Shown here one piece after another: positions 25,785 to 34,220 of a stretch of DNA of 64,000 nucleotides. Position 1 is the stretch's first letter; the number at the start of each line of letters is the position of its first letter. This DNA comes from Sphingomonadales bacterium 12-68-11 (GTDB lineage: Bacteria > Pseudomonadota > Alphaproteobacteria > Sphingomonadales > Sphingomonadaceae): NCBI GenBank assembly GCA_002279825.1, contig NCCV01000003.1:739643-803642 (forward strand). The letters are read 5' to 3'. The position numbers and the translations under genes are program-made. A model generated the notes under the pieces. That model searched no databases. It saw only the letters and a program-made list of their open reading frames with translations, and had not been told where the DNA came from.

Positions 25785-26030
25785 AGCGATCCAACGTTTC
25801 CAAGGTGCTGCGGGGCGGCGGCCTGGTTGTCAACGTCCCGACGCCGGTACCAAGCGTTCCGGGCCATCGCTTGCGGTGCACCGCAACATTTCTGTCCCAC
25901 AAATCGGGCACAGTCGCGGGGTGATCCTGCACTGCCCAAATCGGCGGCCCAGCCCCTGCCAAACCGCCGACTTGCGGAGCTTCCCCGGCCCGTCGGGACG
26001 AACCCGCCGCGCGTCCGGTGCTTCGAGGCC

Positions 26031-27197
26031 GTGAGCACCTCCACAAGCCTCGATCGGCCGGCCGCTGGCGCGGTCCGCGATGCCAAACCAAGGCGTGCCG
26101 CCGCTCAAGTTATCATCAACGGCAAGTTCCTGTCGGTTCCGATGACCGGGGTGCACCGCGTGGCTCAGGAGCTTGCCAACGCGCTCGCGCAGCTCGCGGG
26201 CGACCAATTCGAAGTGTGGCTCCCCCATGACGGAACCGGCCGCGCCGCGACGCTGCACCTGCCGAACAAGGTGATCGGGCCGCTGCGCGGGATTCCGTGG
26301 GAACAGCTTACCTTGCCGGTGGTGGCGGGCGACCGCATCGTCCTCAACTTGTGCAACATCGGTCCGATGCTGTCGCGCCGGGCTGTCACCATGATCCACG
26401 ATGCCCAGGTGCATACCGCGCCGGCGTCCTACTCGGTGGGATTCCGGCTGTGGTACAAGCTCGTGCAACCGATTCTGGCGCGGCGCCATCGGCGCATCCT
26501 CACTGTGTCCGAGTACTCCCGCGGGCAGCTCATCGCGGCGGGCCTCGGCTCGCGCGACACCATCAGCGTCGTGCACAACGGCGCCGATCACGTGCTCGCC
26601 GTGGCGGCGCAGCCCGAAATCCTGCCCCGGCTCGCGCTGCCGCCGCGAAGTTACGTCGTCGCGCTCGCCGCGACGCAGGCGCACAAGAACATCCGGGTCC
26701 TGCTCGAAGCGTTCGCCGATCCGCGCCTGGCCGATTTGCAGCTGGTTTTGATCGGGGGCGCCGACCCGGCGGAATTCGGGCGCGCGGTCGGATCGCCGCC
26801 GGCCAACGTCGTGTTCGCCGGCCGGGTCAGCGACGGCGAACTGCGCGCGCTTTACGAACACGCACTCTGCCTGGCGTTCCCTTCGACCACCGAGGGCTTT
26901 GGGCTGCCCCCGCTCGAAGCGATGCGGGTGGGCTGCCCGGCCGTCGTCGCCCCGTGCGGAGCGCTTCCCGAGGTGTGCGGCGATGCGGCGCTCTATGCCG
27001 AACCGCATTCGCCGCCGGCCTGGCAAGCGGCGATACTCGAACTTGCCGGCGATCCGGCGGCGTGGAAGCGCCGGTCCGAAGCCGGGCGAGCGCACGCCGC
27101 GCAGTTCACCTGGCGCCGCGCCGCGGAACAAGTCTTGTCGGTGCTGGCGCTCGAGCGCGGGCAGACGGTCACGGCAGCGGCGAGGCCGGCGGCGTGA
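26031..27197 (+). CDS. GT4-family glycosyltransferase
   Basis: GT-B fold glycosyltransferase, 388 residues. The N-terminal domain starts QVIINGKFLSVPMTGVHRVAQEL. The donor domain has ALAATQAHKNIRVLLEAF, VVFAGRVSDGELRALYEHA and the GT4 EX7E region FPSTTEGFGLPPLEAMRVGCPAV. The start is a GTG with CGAGG 5 nt upstream; no ATG fits, and DNA upstream to the prepilin peptidase gene (about 240 bp) reads as non-coding. The next glycosyltransferase gene overlaps its stop (TGATG). Likely adds one sugar of the EPS repeat unit; donor and linkage are unknown. Confidence 0.88.
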   Translation: MSTSTSLDRPAAGAVRDAKPRRAAAQVIINGKFLSVPMTGVHRVAQELANALAQLAGDQFEVWLPHDGTGRAATLHLPNKVIGPLRGIPWEQLTLPVVAGDRIVLNLCNIGPMLSRRAVTMIHDAQVHTAPASYSVGFRLWYKLVQPILARRHRRILTVSEYSRGQLIAAGLGSRDTISVVHNGADHVLAVAAQPEILPRLALPPRSYVVALAATQAHKNIRVLLEAFADPRLADLQLVLIGGADPAEFGRAVGSPPANVVFAGRVSDGELRALYEHALCLAFPSTTEGFGLPPLEAMRVGCPAVVAPCGALPEVCGDAALYAEPHSPPAWQAAILELAGDPAAWKRRSEAGRAHAAQFTWRRAAEQVLSVLALERGQTVTAAARPAA

Positions 27198-28339
27198 TGT
27201 CCGCCCAGCGCCAGCCGCTCGCCAGCGACGCAGCGCGCGGCGGCCGCGTGGACGTGGACTTCTCGCTCGCCATCCACAACCGGACCGGCAAGTACTTCAT
27301 TGGCCGCGATTTGCTGGACACCGCCGACCTTCCGGTCGGCAATGTCCACTACTGGCGCGTCGCGGCCGCGCGGCCTCCCACGGGGCTGCTCGGGCGGGTG
27401 ATCGGCCGCCTTCAGTTGCTCCATGTCCAGGGACAGGCGCTGGGCGGTCCGCTCCGCCTCTTGCCCCGGCGCCGGTCGCCGCGCCCGCTGCTGCATCTCG
27501 ACCCGTTCACGGTGCCGACGACCGTGCTGCGGCCGATCGATGCCGTGCTGTGCCACGATGTCGGCCCGTTGTCCCATCCGGAGCTGTTCGACGCGCACGT
27601 CTGCCGGCTCTACCGGCCGATCTACGACGAGATCGCGCGCATAGGCCCGCACCTGATCTTCGTCAGCGAAGCGTCGCGCCGGGCGTTTGCGCAGCTTTAC
27701 CCCGACGCCACGCCAACCAGTACACGCGTCATCTACCCGGCGATCCGATCGGGTCTCGCCGGCACGCCGGCGGCCCCGGTCCCCGGGGTCGAGAGTCCGT
27801 TCCTGCTGACCGTCGGCAGCCTGGGCGACCGCAAGAACCAGCTTCGCTGCATCGCCGCGTTCGCCCGCTCGGGGCTTGCCGCGCGCGGCGTCGACTACGT
27901 CCTGTGCGGCGCGCGCGAGCCCGGCTTCGAGGCGGTGATCGCCGCTGCCGAGGCGACGCCGGGGGTGATCTGCCTGCCCTACGTCAGCGATGCCGAACTG
28001 AGCTGGCTGTATGCACACGCGGCCGGGTTCGTGCTCGTGAGCCTGCTCGAGGGCTTCGGCATGCCGGTGGCCGAGGCGATCGATCGCGGGCTGGTCCCGC
28101 TGGTCAGCCGCGACAGCGTGCTTCACGAAGTCGCCGGCGGCGGCGCCCTGCTGGCAGACCCCGAGGACGTCGACGAAATCGCTTCAGCGATGACCGCGCT
28201 GGCGACCATGACGCAGGAGCAACGATCGCAGCGTTACGTCTCGCTGCGGCAAGCTTCGCAGCGTTTCGAACTGGTCAAGATTCGCGACGATTGGCGCGCC
28301 GCTTTTGCTGAGATCGTCCAGGCGGCGGCGACAGCCTGA
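27197..28339 (+). CDS. GT4-family glycosyltransferase
   Basis: 380 residues. DVDFSLAIHNRTGKYFIGRD opens the acceptor domain; FVSEASRRAFAQL marks the linker; the donor domain shows FLLTVGSLGDRKNQLRCIAAF, VICLPYVSDAELSWLYAHA and SLLEGFGMPVAEAIDRG, the GT4 EX7E element. Its ATG overlaps the stop of the previous glycosyltransferase gene by 1 bp, so the two enzymes are coupled and probably act in sequence on the same lipid-linked oligosaccharide. The 3' end overlaps the convergent glycosyltransferase gene by 65 bp. Confidence 0.9.
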   Translation: MSAQRQPLASDAARGGRVDVDFSLAIHNRTGKYFIGRDLLDTADLPVGNVHYWRVAAARPPTGLLGRVIGRLQLLHVQGQALGGPLRLLPRRRSPRPLLHLDPFTVPTTVLRPIDAVLCHDVGPLSHPELFDAHVCRLYRPIYDEIARIGPHLIFVSEASRRAFAQLYPDATPTSTRVIYPAIRSGLAGTPAAPVPGVESPFLLTVGSLGDRKNQLRCIAAFARSGLAARGVDYVLCGAREPGFEAVIAAAEATPGVICLPYVSDAELSWLYAHAAGFVLVSLLEGFGMPVAEAIDRGLVPLVSRDSVLHEVAGGGALLADPEDVDEIASAMTALATMTQEQRSQRYVSLRQASQRFELVKIRDDWRAAFAEIVQAAATA

Positions 28340-29204
28340 GGATCCGCTCCGGGGAAATCCGGCCGGTCATGAGGTCGAGCAGCGCAAACCAGTTGCCCCG
28401 CAAGCGGCCGGCTCGATCGACCCAAGGTTCGGGGCGGAACGCGCGTGCGTGATTGGCAAAGAAGTTGCGCATCGCCAGCCTGGCCGCATCGCGCGGCGTC
28501 ATCGTCCCCTTGCGCGCGAGGTACAGCGGGTTGGCCACTTGCGAATAGCCGAACCGGAAGCCCGAGACCCGGCCGCTCTTGATCCCGCGATGGACGCCCG
28601 CGAACGAGAAGGTCTTGACGATCCGACCGCGCTCCGCGGCCCGGGAGGCAAAATCGAAATCCTCCTGCCAACCATAGAGCACCAGCCGCTCGTCGAACCG
28701 AAGGCCGGCAATGCAACGGGTCCGAAAGATCATGTTGCAGCCGTAAAGGCCGGCGAGATCGCGATAGGGGATCAGGGGCGGCACTCCGCCGCTGTCGTAT
28801 TCGGCGAGCGCCTGGCGCGCTTCGGCAATGCTGATGCCGGCCCCGCCGATTCCATCCAGGAGCAAGTGGCCGGTCGCCCCCGCGATCTCGGGATGATCGG
28901 TCATGAGCCGCACCGCGCGCTCGACGGTGAAGCGCGACGGGACATAGTCGTCGTCAAGGAACATGATCAACTCATGCCCCTCGCCAAGCAGGTCGAGCGC
29001 GGTATTGCGCTGCGCGCACAGACCCTTCGGGCCGAACACGACCTCCACGCCGGCGAGGTTTTCGATGCCCTCGGGCAAGTCGGCGCTATCGGTGACCGAG
29101 AGGATGATCCGATCGGCCGGACGCGTCTGGCGACCGAGATCTTCTACCAGTTCCAAAAGCGTCTGCGGCCGTCCCAGGCTGGCGATGATGACAGCGACGG
29201 TCAT
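28275..29204 (-). CDS. GT2-family glycosyltransferase
   Basis: GT-A fold inverting glycosyltransferase, 309 residues. TVAVIIASLGRPQTLLELVEDL is the nucleotide-binding start; IMFLDDDYVPS holds the DxD metal site; LYGWQEDFDFASRAAERG is the E/D-D acceptor-site motif. It closes a long minus-strand operon (outer-membrane barrel, co-polymerase, glycosyltransferase, polymerase, two sulfotransferases, this gene). Its ATG overlaps the upstream sulfotransferase stop by 4 bp. The last 65 bp are antisense to the end of the neighbouring glycosyltransferase gene, so both reading frames are used there. Confidence 0.9.
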   Translation of the reverse strand: MTVAVIIASLGRPQTLLELVEDLGRQTRPADRIILSVTDSADLPEGIENLAGVEVVFGPKGLCAQRNTALDLLGEGHELIMFLDDDYVPSRFTVERAVRLMTDHPEIAGATGHLLLDGIGGAGISIAEARQALAEYDSGGVPPLIPYRDLAGLYGCNMIFRTRCIAGLRFDERLVLYGWQEDFDFASRAAERGRIVKTFSFAGVHRGIKSGRVSGFRFGYSQVANPLYLARKGTMTPRDAARLAMRNFFANHARAFRPEPWVDRAGRLRGNWFALLDLMTGRISPERILRLSPPPGRSQQKRRANRRES

Positions 29205-30025
29205 ACCGCGCACAGTCCATCCTGGTGGCTCGCGACCACGCCGTGCGCCGGCCGCCATGCCTCGGCGAACAGCACGAAATCATCCCGATAATAGTCTTTG
29301 AGAAAGGTGCTGAGCTCCCCATTCGGTCTGACGAAGCGATCCTTGTCGACTTCGCCGTACAGCCCCGACTGGTGCATCGCCGAGCGAATCTGCTGGCGGA
29401 TGCCGAGCGGAATCAGGCGCGCGTAGGGGATGCGCAGCACGCGGACCACAGGCTGGAGCCGCCCGCTTCGCAGCTCGGTGCTGCGATTGAGCCGATCGTC
29501 TGTTTCGATGTGAACGCCCGTGCACTCGGCGATGAACTCCGCGGCCAGATCGAGCTGATCGAGGCGGAAGATGCGGCTGACGACCTGCTCACCGTCCTCC
29601 AGGACGAATTCGGACTGGCGCTGGAAGTGCACGTATTCGAGGGTGAGCCGGCCGCGGTTCGAGGCAAGATGCCTGGTTACCGTGCGCGCTTCGGCCGCAA
29701 AGGCGGCCGGGGTGATCGCGGATTGCGCGTAACCCTTGAACTCGCGCATCCGCTGGAACACCGACGACACGAACCGATCGACAGGATCGCGCACCAAAGC
29801 GACCGAGCGATAAGCGCGCAGCTTGGCGTAAGTGTCGGCAAAGTGCGCCGCCAAGTCCTGCACGGAAAGGTGCGCGTAGTGGGTCTTCCCCAGCACCGGA
29901 TGCTCGGCGATCCGCGAAAAGCTACCTTTGGAATCATCGATTGGCCGCAGCAGCGACTTCACCGACACGCCCGCGCATTTGGGGATGTGGACGAAGACGA
30001 ACCTGTGTCGATCGGAGACGATCAT
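29201..30025 (-). CDS. Sulfotransferase-family protein (Sulfotransfer_2 type)
   Basis: 274 residues, predicted soluble. The 5'-phosphosulfate loop is FVFVHIPKCAGVS (Lys16), and ALVRDPVDRFVSSVFQRMREF is the 3'-phosphate-binding segment, both typical of PAPS-dependent carbohydrate sulfotransferases. It should transfer sulfate from PAPS to a hydroxyl of the EPS. It is a clear paralogue of the 264-residue protein encoded at 37.1-37.9 kb: both begin MIxSDxHRFVFVH and share the pattern of EHP..G..H.AHL. Gene neighbours on both sides are another sulfotransferase-like gene (50-bp gap) and a glycosyltransferase (4-bp overlap). Confidence 0.85.
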   Translation of the reverse strand: MIVSDRHRFVFVHIPKCAGVSVKSLLRPIDDSKGSFSRIAEHPVLGKTHYAHLSVQDLAAHFADTYAKLRAYRSVALVRDPVDRFVSSVFQRMREFKGYAQSAITPAAFAAEARTVTRHLASNRGRLTLEYVHFQRQSEFVLEDGEQVVSRIFRLDQLDLAAEFIAECTGVHIETDDRLNRSTELRSGRLQPVVRVLRIPYARLIPLGIRQQIRSAMHQSGLYGEVDKDRFVRPNGELSTFLKDYYRDDFVLFAEAWRPAHGVVASHQDGLCAV

Positions 30026-30075
30026 GGTGGTGCTTGCCCAGTGCCCTCGTGCCCCTGGACCATATTGAAGCGGGG

Positions 30076-30867
30076 TTACAGTTGCGGGACAAGGCGCATG
30101 CCGCTCGGCAAAACGCGCTGGAGTTCCATGCCGCCGATTCCCGGCTGTCTGCGGACCTGAGCGTAAAGCTCGAAATCGGGTGCATAGAGGCTTTCGACGC
30201 GCTGCGTTTGGCCGGCGGTCAGTTGGCGCTGTGACCGCGCGGTGCGATTTACGTGGCCGATCGCCGGCGCGTTGTAGCTGGCGAGAAACCGGTTGATCGC
30301 CGCGTTGTGCTCGCCAAGCAGCCAGAACTTGCCGACCCGGATCGTGCCGTCGCGATCGGCGACGTACCACCACTGCGGCCGGGCAACGGTATCGACCTTG
30401 AACCAGTTTCCCCTAATCGCTTCGAGATAGTCGAGGAACGCGTCGATCGTATCGATCCCGGCCAGCCGCCGCAGGGCCGCGGGACGAACGGTGACGTCGC
30501 TCCCCCCGCCCTGCTGCAAGAAGTCGAATGCCGAAAGGAACCGATCCACCGGATCGCGCAGCAAAGCGAAACTGGCCGAAGAACACAGCACCTCGGCGCC
30601 GAACACATCGTAGAACCGGACCGTCGCGTGGCCTGGATCGTCGCGGTAAAGGACGCGCTTGATCGAGGTGCCGCCGTTCTTCGGGATATGAATGAAGAGC
30701 AACTTGTGGCTGCGGATATCCGCAGAGACTTTGTGCGAAAACAGGCGCTGGACGATGGGCGACCGGCGCCCCCCCATCGCGATCCGCTCGAACACGTCGG
30801 GATATTGATCGACCCCGAACGCCCGGCATGCCGCATGTTCGATCAGCGGGTTGAGCAAGTGCTTCAT
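30076..30867 (-). CDS. Sulfotransferase-family protein
   Basis: 263 residues. LLFIHIPKNGGTS (Lys63) is the PAPS 5'-phosphosulfate loop and FALLRDPVDRFLSAFDFL the 3'-phosphate segment. Unlike its neighbour it has about 50 residues before the loop and ends in a different C-terminal region (WWYVADRDGTIRVGKFWLLGE, then LTAGQTQRVESLYAPDFELYAQV), the latter pattern being common in bacterial sulfotransferase-like proteins. The ATG overlaps the polymerase gene stop by 4 bp. Two adjacent sulfotransferases suggest two different sulfation positions; the acceptor is not known. Confidence 0.83.
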   Translation of the reverse strand: MKHLLNPLIEHAACRAFGVDQYPDVFERIAMGGRRSPIVQRLFSHKVSADIRSHKLLFIHIPKNGGTSIKRVLYRDDPGHATVRFYDVFGAEVLCSSASFALLRDPVDRFLSAFDFLQQGGGSDVTVRPAALRRLAGIDTIDAFLDYLEAIRGNWFKVDTVARPQWWYVADRDGTIRVGKFWLLGEHNAAINRFLASYNAPAIGHVNRTARSQRQLTAGQTQRVESLYAPDFELYAQVRRQPGIGGMELQRVLPSGMRLVPQL

Positions 30868-32279
30868 TGGGCGAACGCCGGCCTGGCCACGGGCCGCGGT
30901 CGCGGCGCCTTGTTCAGCCGCAGCGCGATCGCGATACCGCACATGACCGCCCAGAGCGTCCCCGGGTCCGGCGACGGGCTAGCGACCGACTGGGGGGCCA
31001 GCATGACAAGTGCCGTGGTGGCTGCTGCGCACCCCACGGCGCGCTCCATTGTCGGTAGCCGCATCGCAACGAACTCCGCGTTGAACGGCTGGAGCGCGCG
31101 AACCACGTGGGCAAGAAAGCAGACCGCGCCGATCACCCCCATCGAACCGAGGATGGCAGTCAGCAGGCTCGACGACCGGAAGCTACCGGCGCCAATGCCG
31201 AGCCCGTAGCTGTCCACGAACGCGTCGATCCCCTGCTTGGCCCAGAACGCGCGCTGCAGTCCGGATGCGCTGTCCCCCTTCTCGATCGTCATCAGCGCGA
31301 GAATGTTGCCGAACTGGCGGACGAAATCGGGAAAGATGACGAAAAGCGTCAAGATCGCCACCGCGGCGAAAAGGGCCACGGCCAGGATCGCGAGCTGTTT
31401 GCGGGCCGGCAAGTTCCACGGCGCGATCGCGAACCGCACGCTGATCAAAACGGCGTACGCGCCAAGGCTGACGTAAGCGGTCGACGAGGTCGAGCCGATC
31501 AGCGCGAACAGCAGCAGCAGCCCGGCCGGCCCGGTCAGCTTGGGAAGCACGTTGCGAAACCACAGCTCGATCATAAACACGCACCAGACGCCGCCGTACG
31601 CGGCATAGCCCGATGGCTCGGGCCAAATGCCGTTCATGCGCGCCAGATCGCCGAAGCTCTGATCGAGCTGGGCGTAGTTGCCGTTGCGAAAGATCTGCAG
31701 AAAGTCGTCCCAGGCCGTTCCGGCGAGGACGACACTGCTGATGCCCAACAAGGCATGCGTGATCGCGATCGCCGCGCCGAGCCGGACCACGCGTTCGGCG
31801 GCGCCGGGCCGCGACATCGCCGCGCACGCGGAAATGCCGGCGAACATGGTTCCCGTGAGATAGACCGCCGTCGTGACGTTCTGGCTGGTCATGGCCAGCG
31901 GCTGGACCGCGAACAGATCGAACCGCGGCAGCGACTTGAGCGGCGTGACGTCCATCATGTTGGCGAACAGGATCGGCAGCGTGAACGCGCTGATGACACC
32001 GTAGAGCACGAACAGGACGAGGAAGCGGTTGTGCCAAACGGCCTCGCGCAGCGTCGCCATCTGCCCTTGCCCCGGCAACACGCAGCGCAGGGCCACGAAG
32101 ATCAGCGCGAACTGCGCCGGCGGAATCGAACTTCCGCCAAGCGAGCCGAGGAGAATGGCCGCCGAACCTCCGAACAGCGTGGCAACGAGGTACAGCGAGA
32201 ACATCGCGGTCAGACTGGCGCGGAACAACAGGACGACGCCGAGGATCGCCAGTATCAAGGCGAAAGGCGTCGGGGTCAT
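30864..32279 (-). CDS. Wzy-like polysaccharide polymerase / O-antigen ligase-like membrane protein
   Basis: 471-residue inner-membrane protein with about 11-12 transmembrane segments, starting PFALILAILGVVLLFRASLTAMF. A large periplasmic loop in the middle (about residues 165-230, DFLQIFRNGNYAQLDQSFGDLARMNGIWPEPSG) includes the RxxGxxxEPSxxA-type pattern seen in Wzy/ligase-family proteins. Its place between a glycosyltransferase and sulfotransferases, in a locus with a flippase and a co-polymerase, fits block polymerisation of the EPS repeat. Four-bp overlaps join it to both neighbours. Polymerase versus ligase cannot be told by sequence. Confidence 0.78.
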   Translation of the reverse strand: MTPTPFALILAILGVVLLFRASLTAMFSLYLVATLFGGSAAILLGSLGGSSIPPAQFALIFVALRCVLPGQGQMATLREAVWHNRFLVLFVLYGVISAFTLPILFANMMDVTPLKSLPRFDLFAVQPLAMTSQNVTTAVYLTGTMFAGISACAAMSRPGAAERVVRLGAAIAITHALLGISSVVLAGTAWDDFLQIFRNGNYAQLDQSFGDLARMNGIWPEPSGYAAYGGVWCVFMIELWFRNVLPKLTGPAGLLLLFALIGSTSSTAYVSLGAYAVLISVRFAIAPWNLPARKQLAILAVALFAAVAILTLFVIFPDFVRQFGNILALMTIEKGDSASGLQRAFWAKQGIDAFVDSYGLGIGAGSFRSSSLLTAILGSMGVIGAVCFLAHVVRALQPFNAEFVAMRLPTMERAVGCAAATTALVMLAPQSVASPSPDPGTLWAVMCGIAIALRLNKAPRPRPVARPAFAQ

Positions 32280-33391
32280 GGGAGCGCCCCGAGGTGCTTG
32301 CCCGACCAGGCCCGCTCAACCGAGGCCAGAAAGGCGCTGTCGAACGCCTCGGGCGAAAAGCGCCGGGCGTTGGCGACCGCGGCCGCGGGATCGAACTCGC
32401 GCTCCCACGTGTCGAACCGCTCGACGGCCTGGATCAGCGCGTCGACGCTCTGTTCCGGAAAGTACATTCCGGTGATCCCGTCGACGATCGAATCGCGCAC
32501 CCCGCCGCGGCCATAGGCGATCACCGGCCGGCCCGAAGCATTGGCCTCGACCGGCACGATCCCGAAATCCTCCTCGGCGGTGAAGACCAGCGCGCGGCTC
32601 TCGGCATAGGCGCGGCGGAGCTGGTCGAAGGGCAGCTTGCTGGCGAATTCGATCGACGGACCCGCCCGCGCTTTGAGGCTCGGCGCCAGCGGCCCATCGC
32701 CGACGACCAGCAACGGCAGGCCGAGCCGGGTAAAGGCATCGACCGCCAGATCGGGGCGCTTGTAGGTGATGAGCTGTCCGACCCACAGAAACCGCCCGCC
32801 AACCTCGCTGGCGGGGCTGTATTGATCGATCGGAACGGGTGGGTGGACCAGATCCGACGGCATCCCCCAGGCCCGCCGGATGCGGTCCTGGATGAAGCGG
32901 GAGTTGGCTGCGAAGGCATCGACCCGCCGGGCCGAGGTCGCATCCCAGTTGCGCAAGTAGTGACACATGGCCGGCATGACCGCCCGGCTGAGCCGCCCCG
33001 CACCCTCGTAGTAAGCGTGATAGTGGTCCCACAAGTACCGCATCGGCGTGTGGCAATAGCAAAGGTGAAGCGCGTCCGGCGGCGCGATCACGCCTTTGGC
33101 GGGGCCGGACTCGCTGCTGATGACGAGGTCGTAACCGCGCAGGTCCAGGTGCTCTAGCGCCATGGGCATCAGCGGGAGATAGCTCTGGTACAGTCGCACC
33201 GCATTCGGCAGCCGGCTGATGAAACTGGTCTTGATTTCCCGCCTGGCCAGTTCGGCGGAAATGCGGTCGCGGTTGACGACATGCGTGAAGATGTCGGCGT
33301 CGGGATAGAGGCGGGCGATGCGCTCGAGCACGCGCTCGCCGCCCCGCATACCGACGAGCCAGTAGTGAATGAGGGCTACCCGCGGTTTCAT
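32276..33391 (-). CDS. GT4-family glycosyltransferase (mannosyltransferase-like)
   Basis: 371 residues. RVALIHYWLVGMRGGERVLERIARLYPDADIFTHV is the start typical of GT4 enzymes related to WbaZ-type transferases. The donor half includes GRFLWVGQLITYKRPDLAVDAF, LLVVGDGPL and FTAEEDFGIVPVEANASGRPVIAYGRGG, a full EX7E element. The gene follows the kinase part of the co-polymerase by 37 bp and overlaps the polymerase gene by 4 bp. It probably adds a sugar to the undecaprenyl-linked EPS repeat; the mannose specificity suggested by family resemblance is unproven. Confidence 0.9.
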   Translation of the reverse strand: MKPRVALIHYWLVGMRGGERVLERIARLYPDADIFTHVVNRDRISAELARREIKTSFISRLPNAVRLYQSYLPLMPMALEHLDLRGYDLVISSESGPAKGVIAPPDALHLCYCHTPMRYLWDHYHAYYEGAGRLSRAVMPAMCHYLRNWDATSARRVDAFAANSRFIQDRIRRAWGMPSDLVHPPVPIDQYSPASEVGGRFLWVGQLITYKRPDLAVDAFTRLGLPLLVVGDGPLAPSLKARAGPSIEFASKLPFDQLRRAYAESRALVFTAEEDFGIVPVEANASGRPVIAYGRGGVRDSIVDGITGMYFPEQSVDALIQAVERFDTWEREFDPAAAVANARRFSPEAFDSAFLASVERAWSGKHLGALP

Positions 33392-33428
33392 GCGCTTTGA
33401 CCGGCTCTACAGTTCAGCCGTCAGCCGC

Positions 33429-34220
33429 TCAGGCCGCGTAGTATTCTTTGCAGCGATCGTAGTAGGCGGATGCGTCCCCTACCGCGAAACGCGCCTGCTT
33501 CTTCAAGTTGATGCGCGTAAGCACCACGCCGGCGCGCGCCGCGATCGAGGGAGGCAGCGCGCGGATCGCATTGCGCAGGGCACTCTCCGAAGTCTTGCGC
33601 CAGGCCGCGACAAGGATGACGTCATCCGCGAGCGAAGCGATCTCGCGCGCTTCCGCGACTGGCAGCAGGGGCGGGCAATCGAGGATGATCAAGGGGAAGA
33701 ACTCACGGAGCTTGCTAATCAATTCGCGAACCAGCCCGCCGCGCGAGAGTTGCTCGTCGGCACCGAACGGGGTTGTGATCGGGAGGACGTAAAGCCCGGA
33801 ATCCCCGACCTGGACCAGCGCCTGATCGATGGCGACGCCGTCACGCAGCACTTCCCGCAGGCCCGGCTTGGTGCGGTCGACGACGATCTGATCGCTCAGC
33901 CGGTGTCGGATCGCGTCGCAGTCGATGACCACGGCCCGATTGCCGCCGCCCAGCGATTCGGCCGCCGCCAGGCAGATCGCCAGCGTGGACTTGCCTTCCC
34001 CCGGCAGCGCCGAAGTCACGGCGATCACGTCGCCGCGCGAATTCGGCGTAGGCCGATCGCGGGTGCTTCTGGACCGACGCGAGCGGCGTCGCTTCGCGCA
34101 ACCCGACCGACTCGATCGTCGGAACGCCGCCGAGATACCGCAAGCCCAGCCGCTGCTCGACTTCGCTCGCGGAGGTGAGGCCATTGAAGAACAGCTCCGT
34201 GCCGATGGCCGCCGCCGCAC
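33429..34220 (-). pseudogene. Detached tyrosine-kinase half of the Wzc-like co-polymerase (out of frame)
   Basis: From about 34046 downwards this frame encodes a bacterial tyrosine kinase domain: Walker A VTSALPGEGKST, Walker A' AVVIDCD, Walker B LIILDCPP, and a Tyr-rich tail (AYYDRCKEYY) that would be autophosphorylated. The stretch above 34046 in this frame is an Arg/Ser-rich shadow, not protein. The coding frame of the upstream Wzz-like part runs into it one frame off, and the segment that should join them (about 20-25 residues, the FRxLRT region) is missing. No good start codon exists at the junction. Either a frameshifted gene, a sequencing or assembly error, or a product made by frameshifting. 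Confidence 0.7.
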
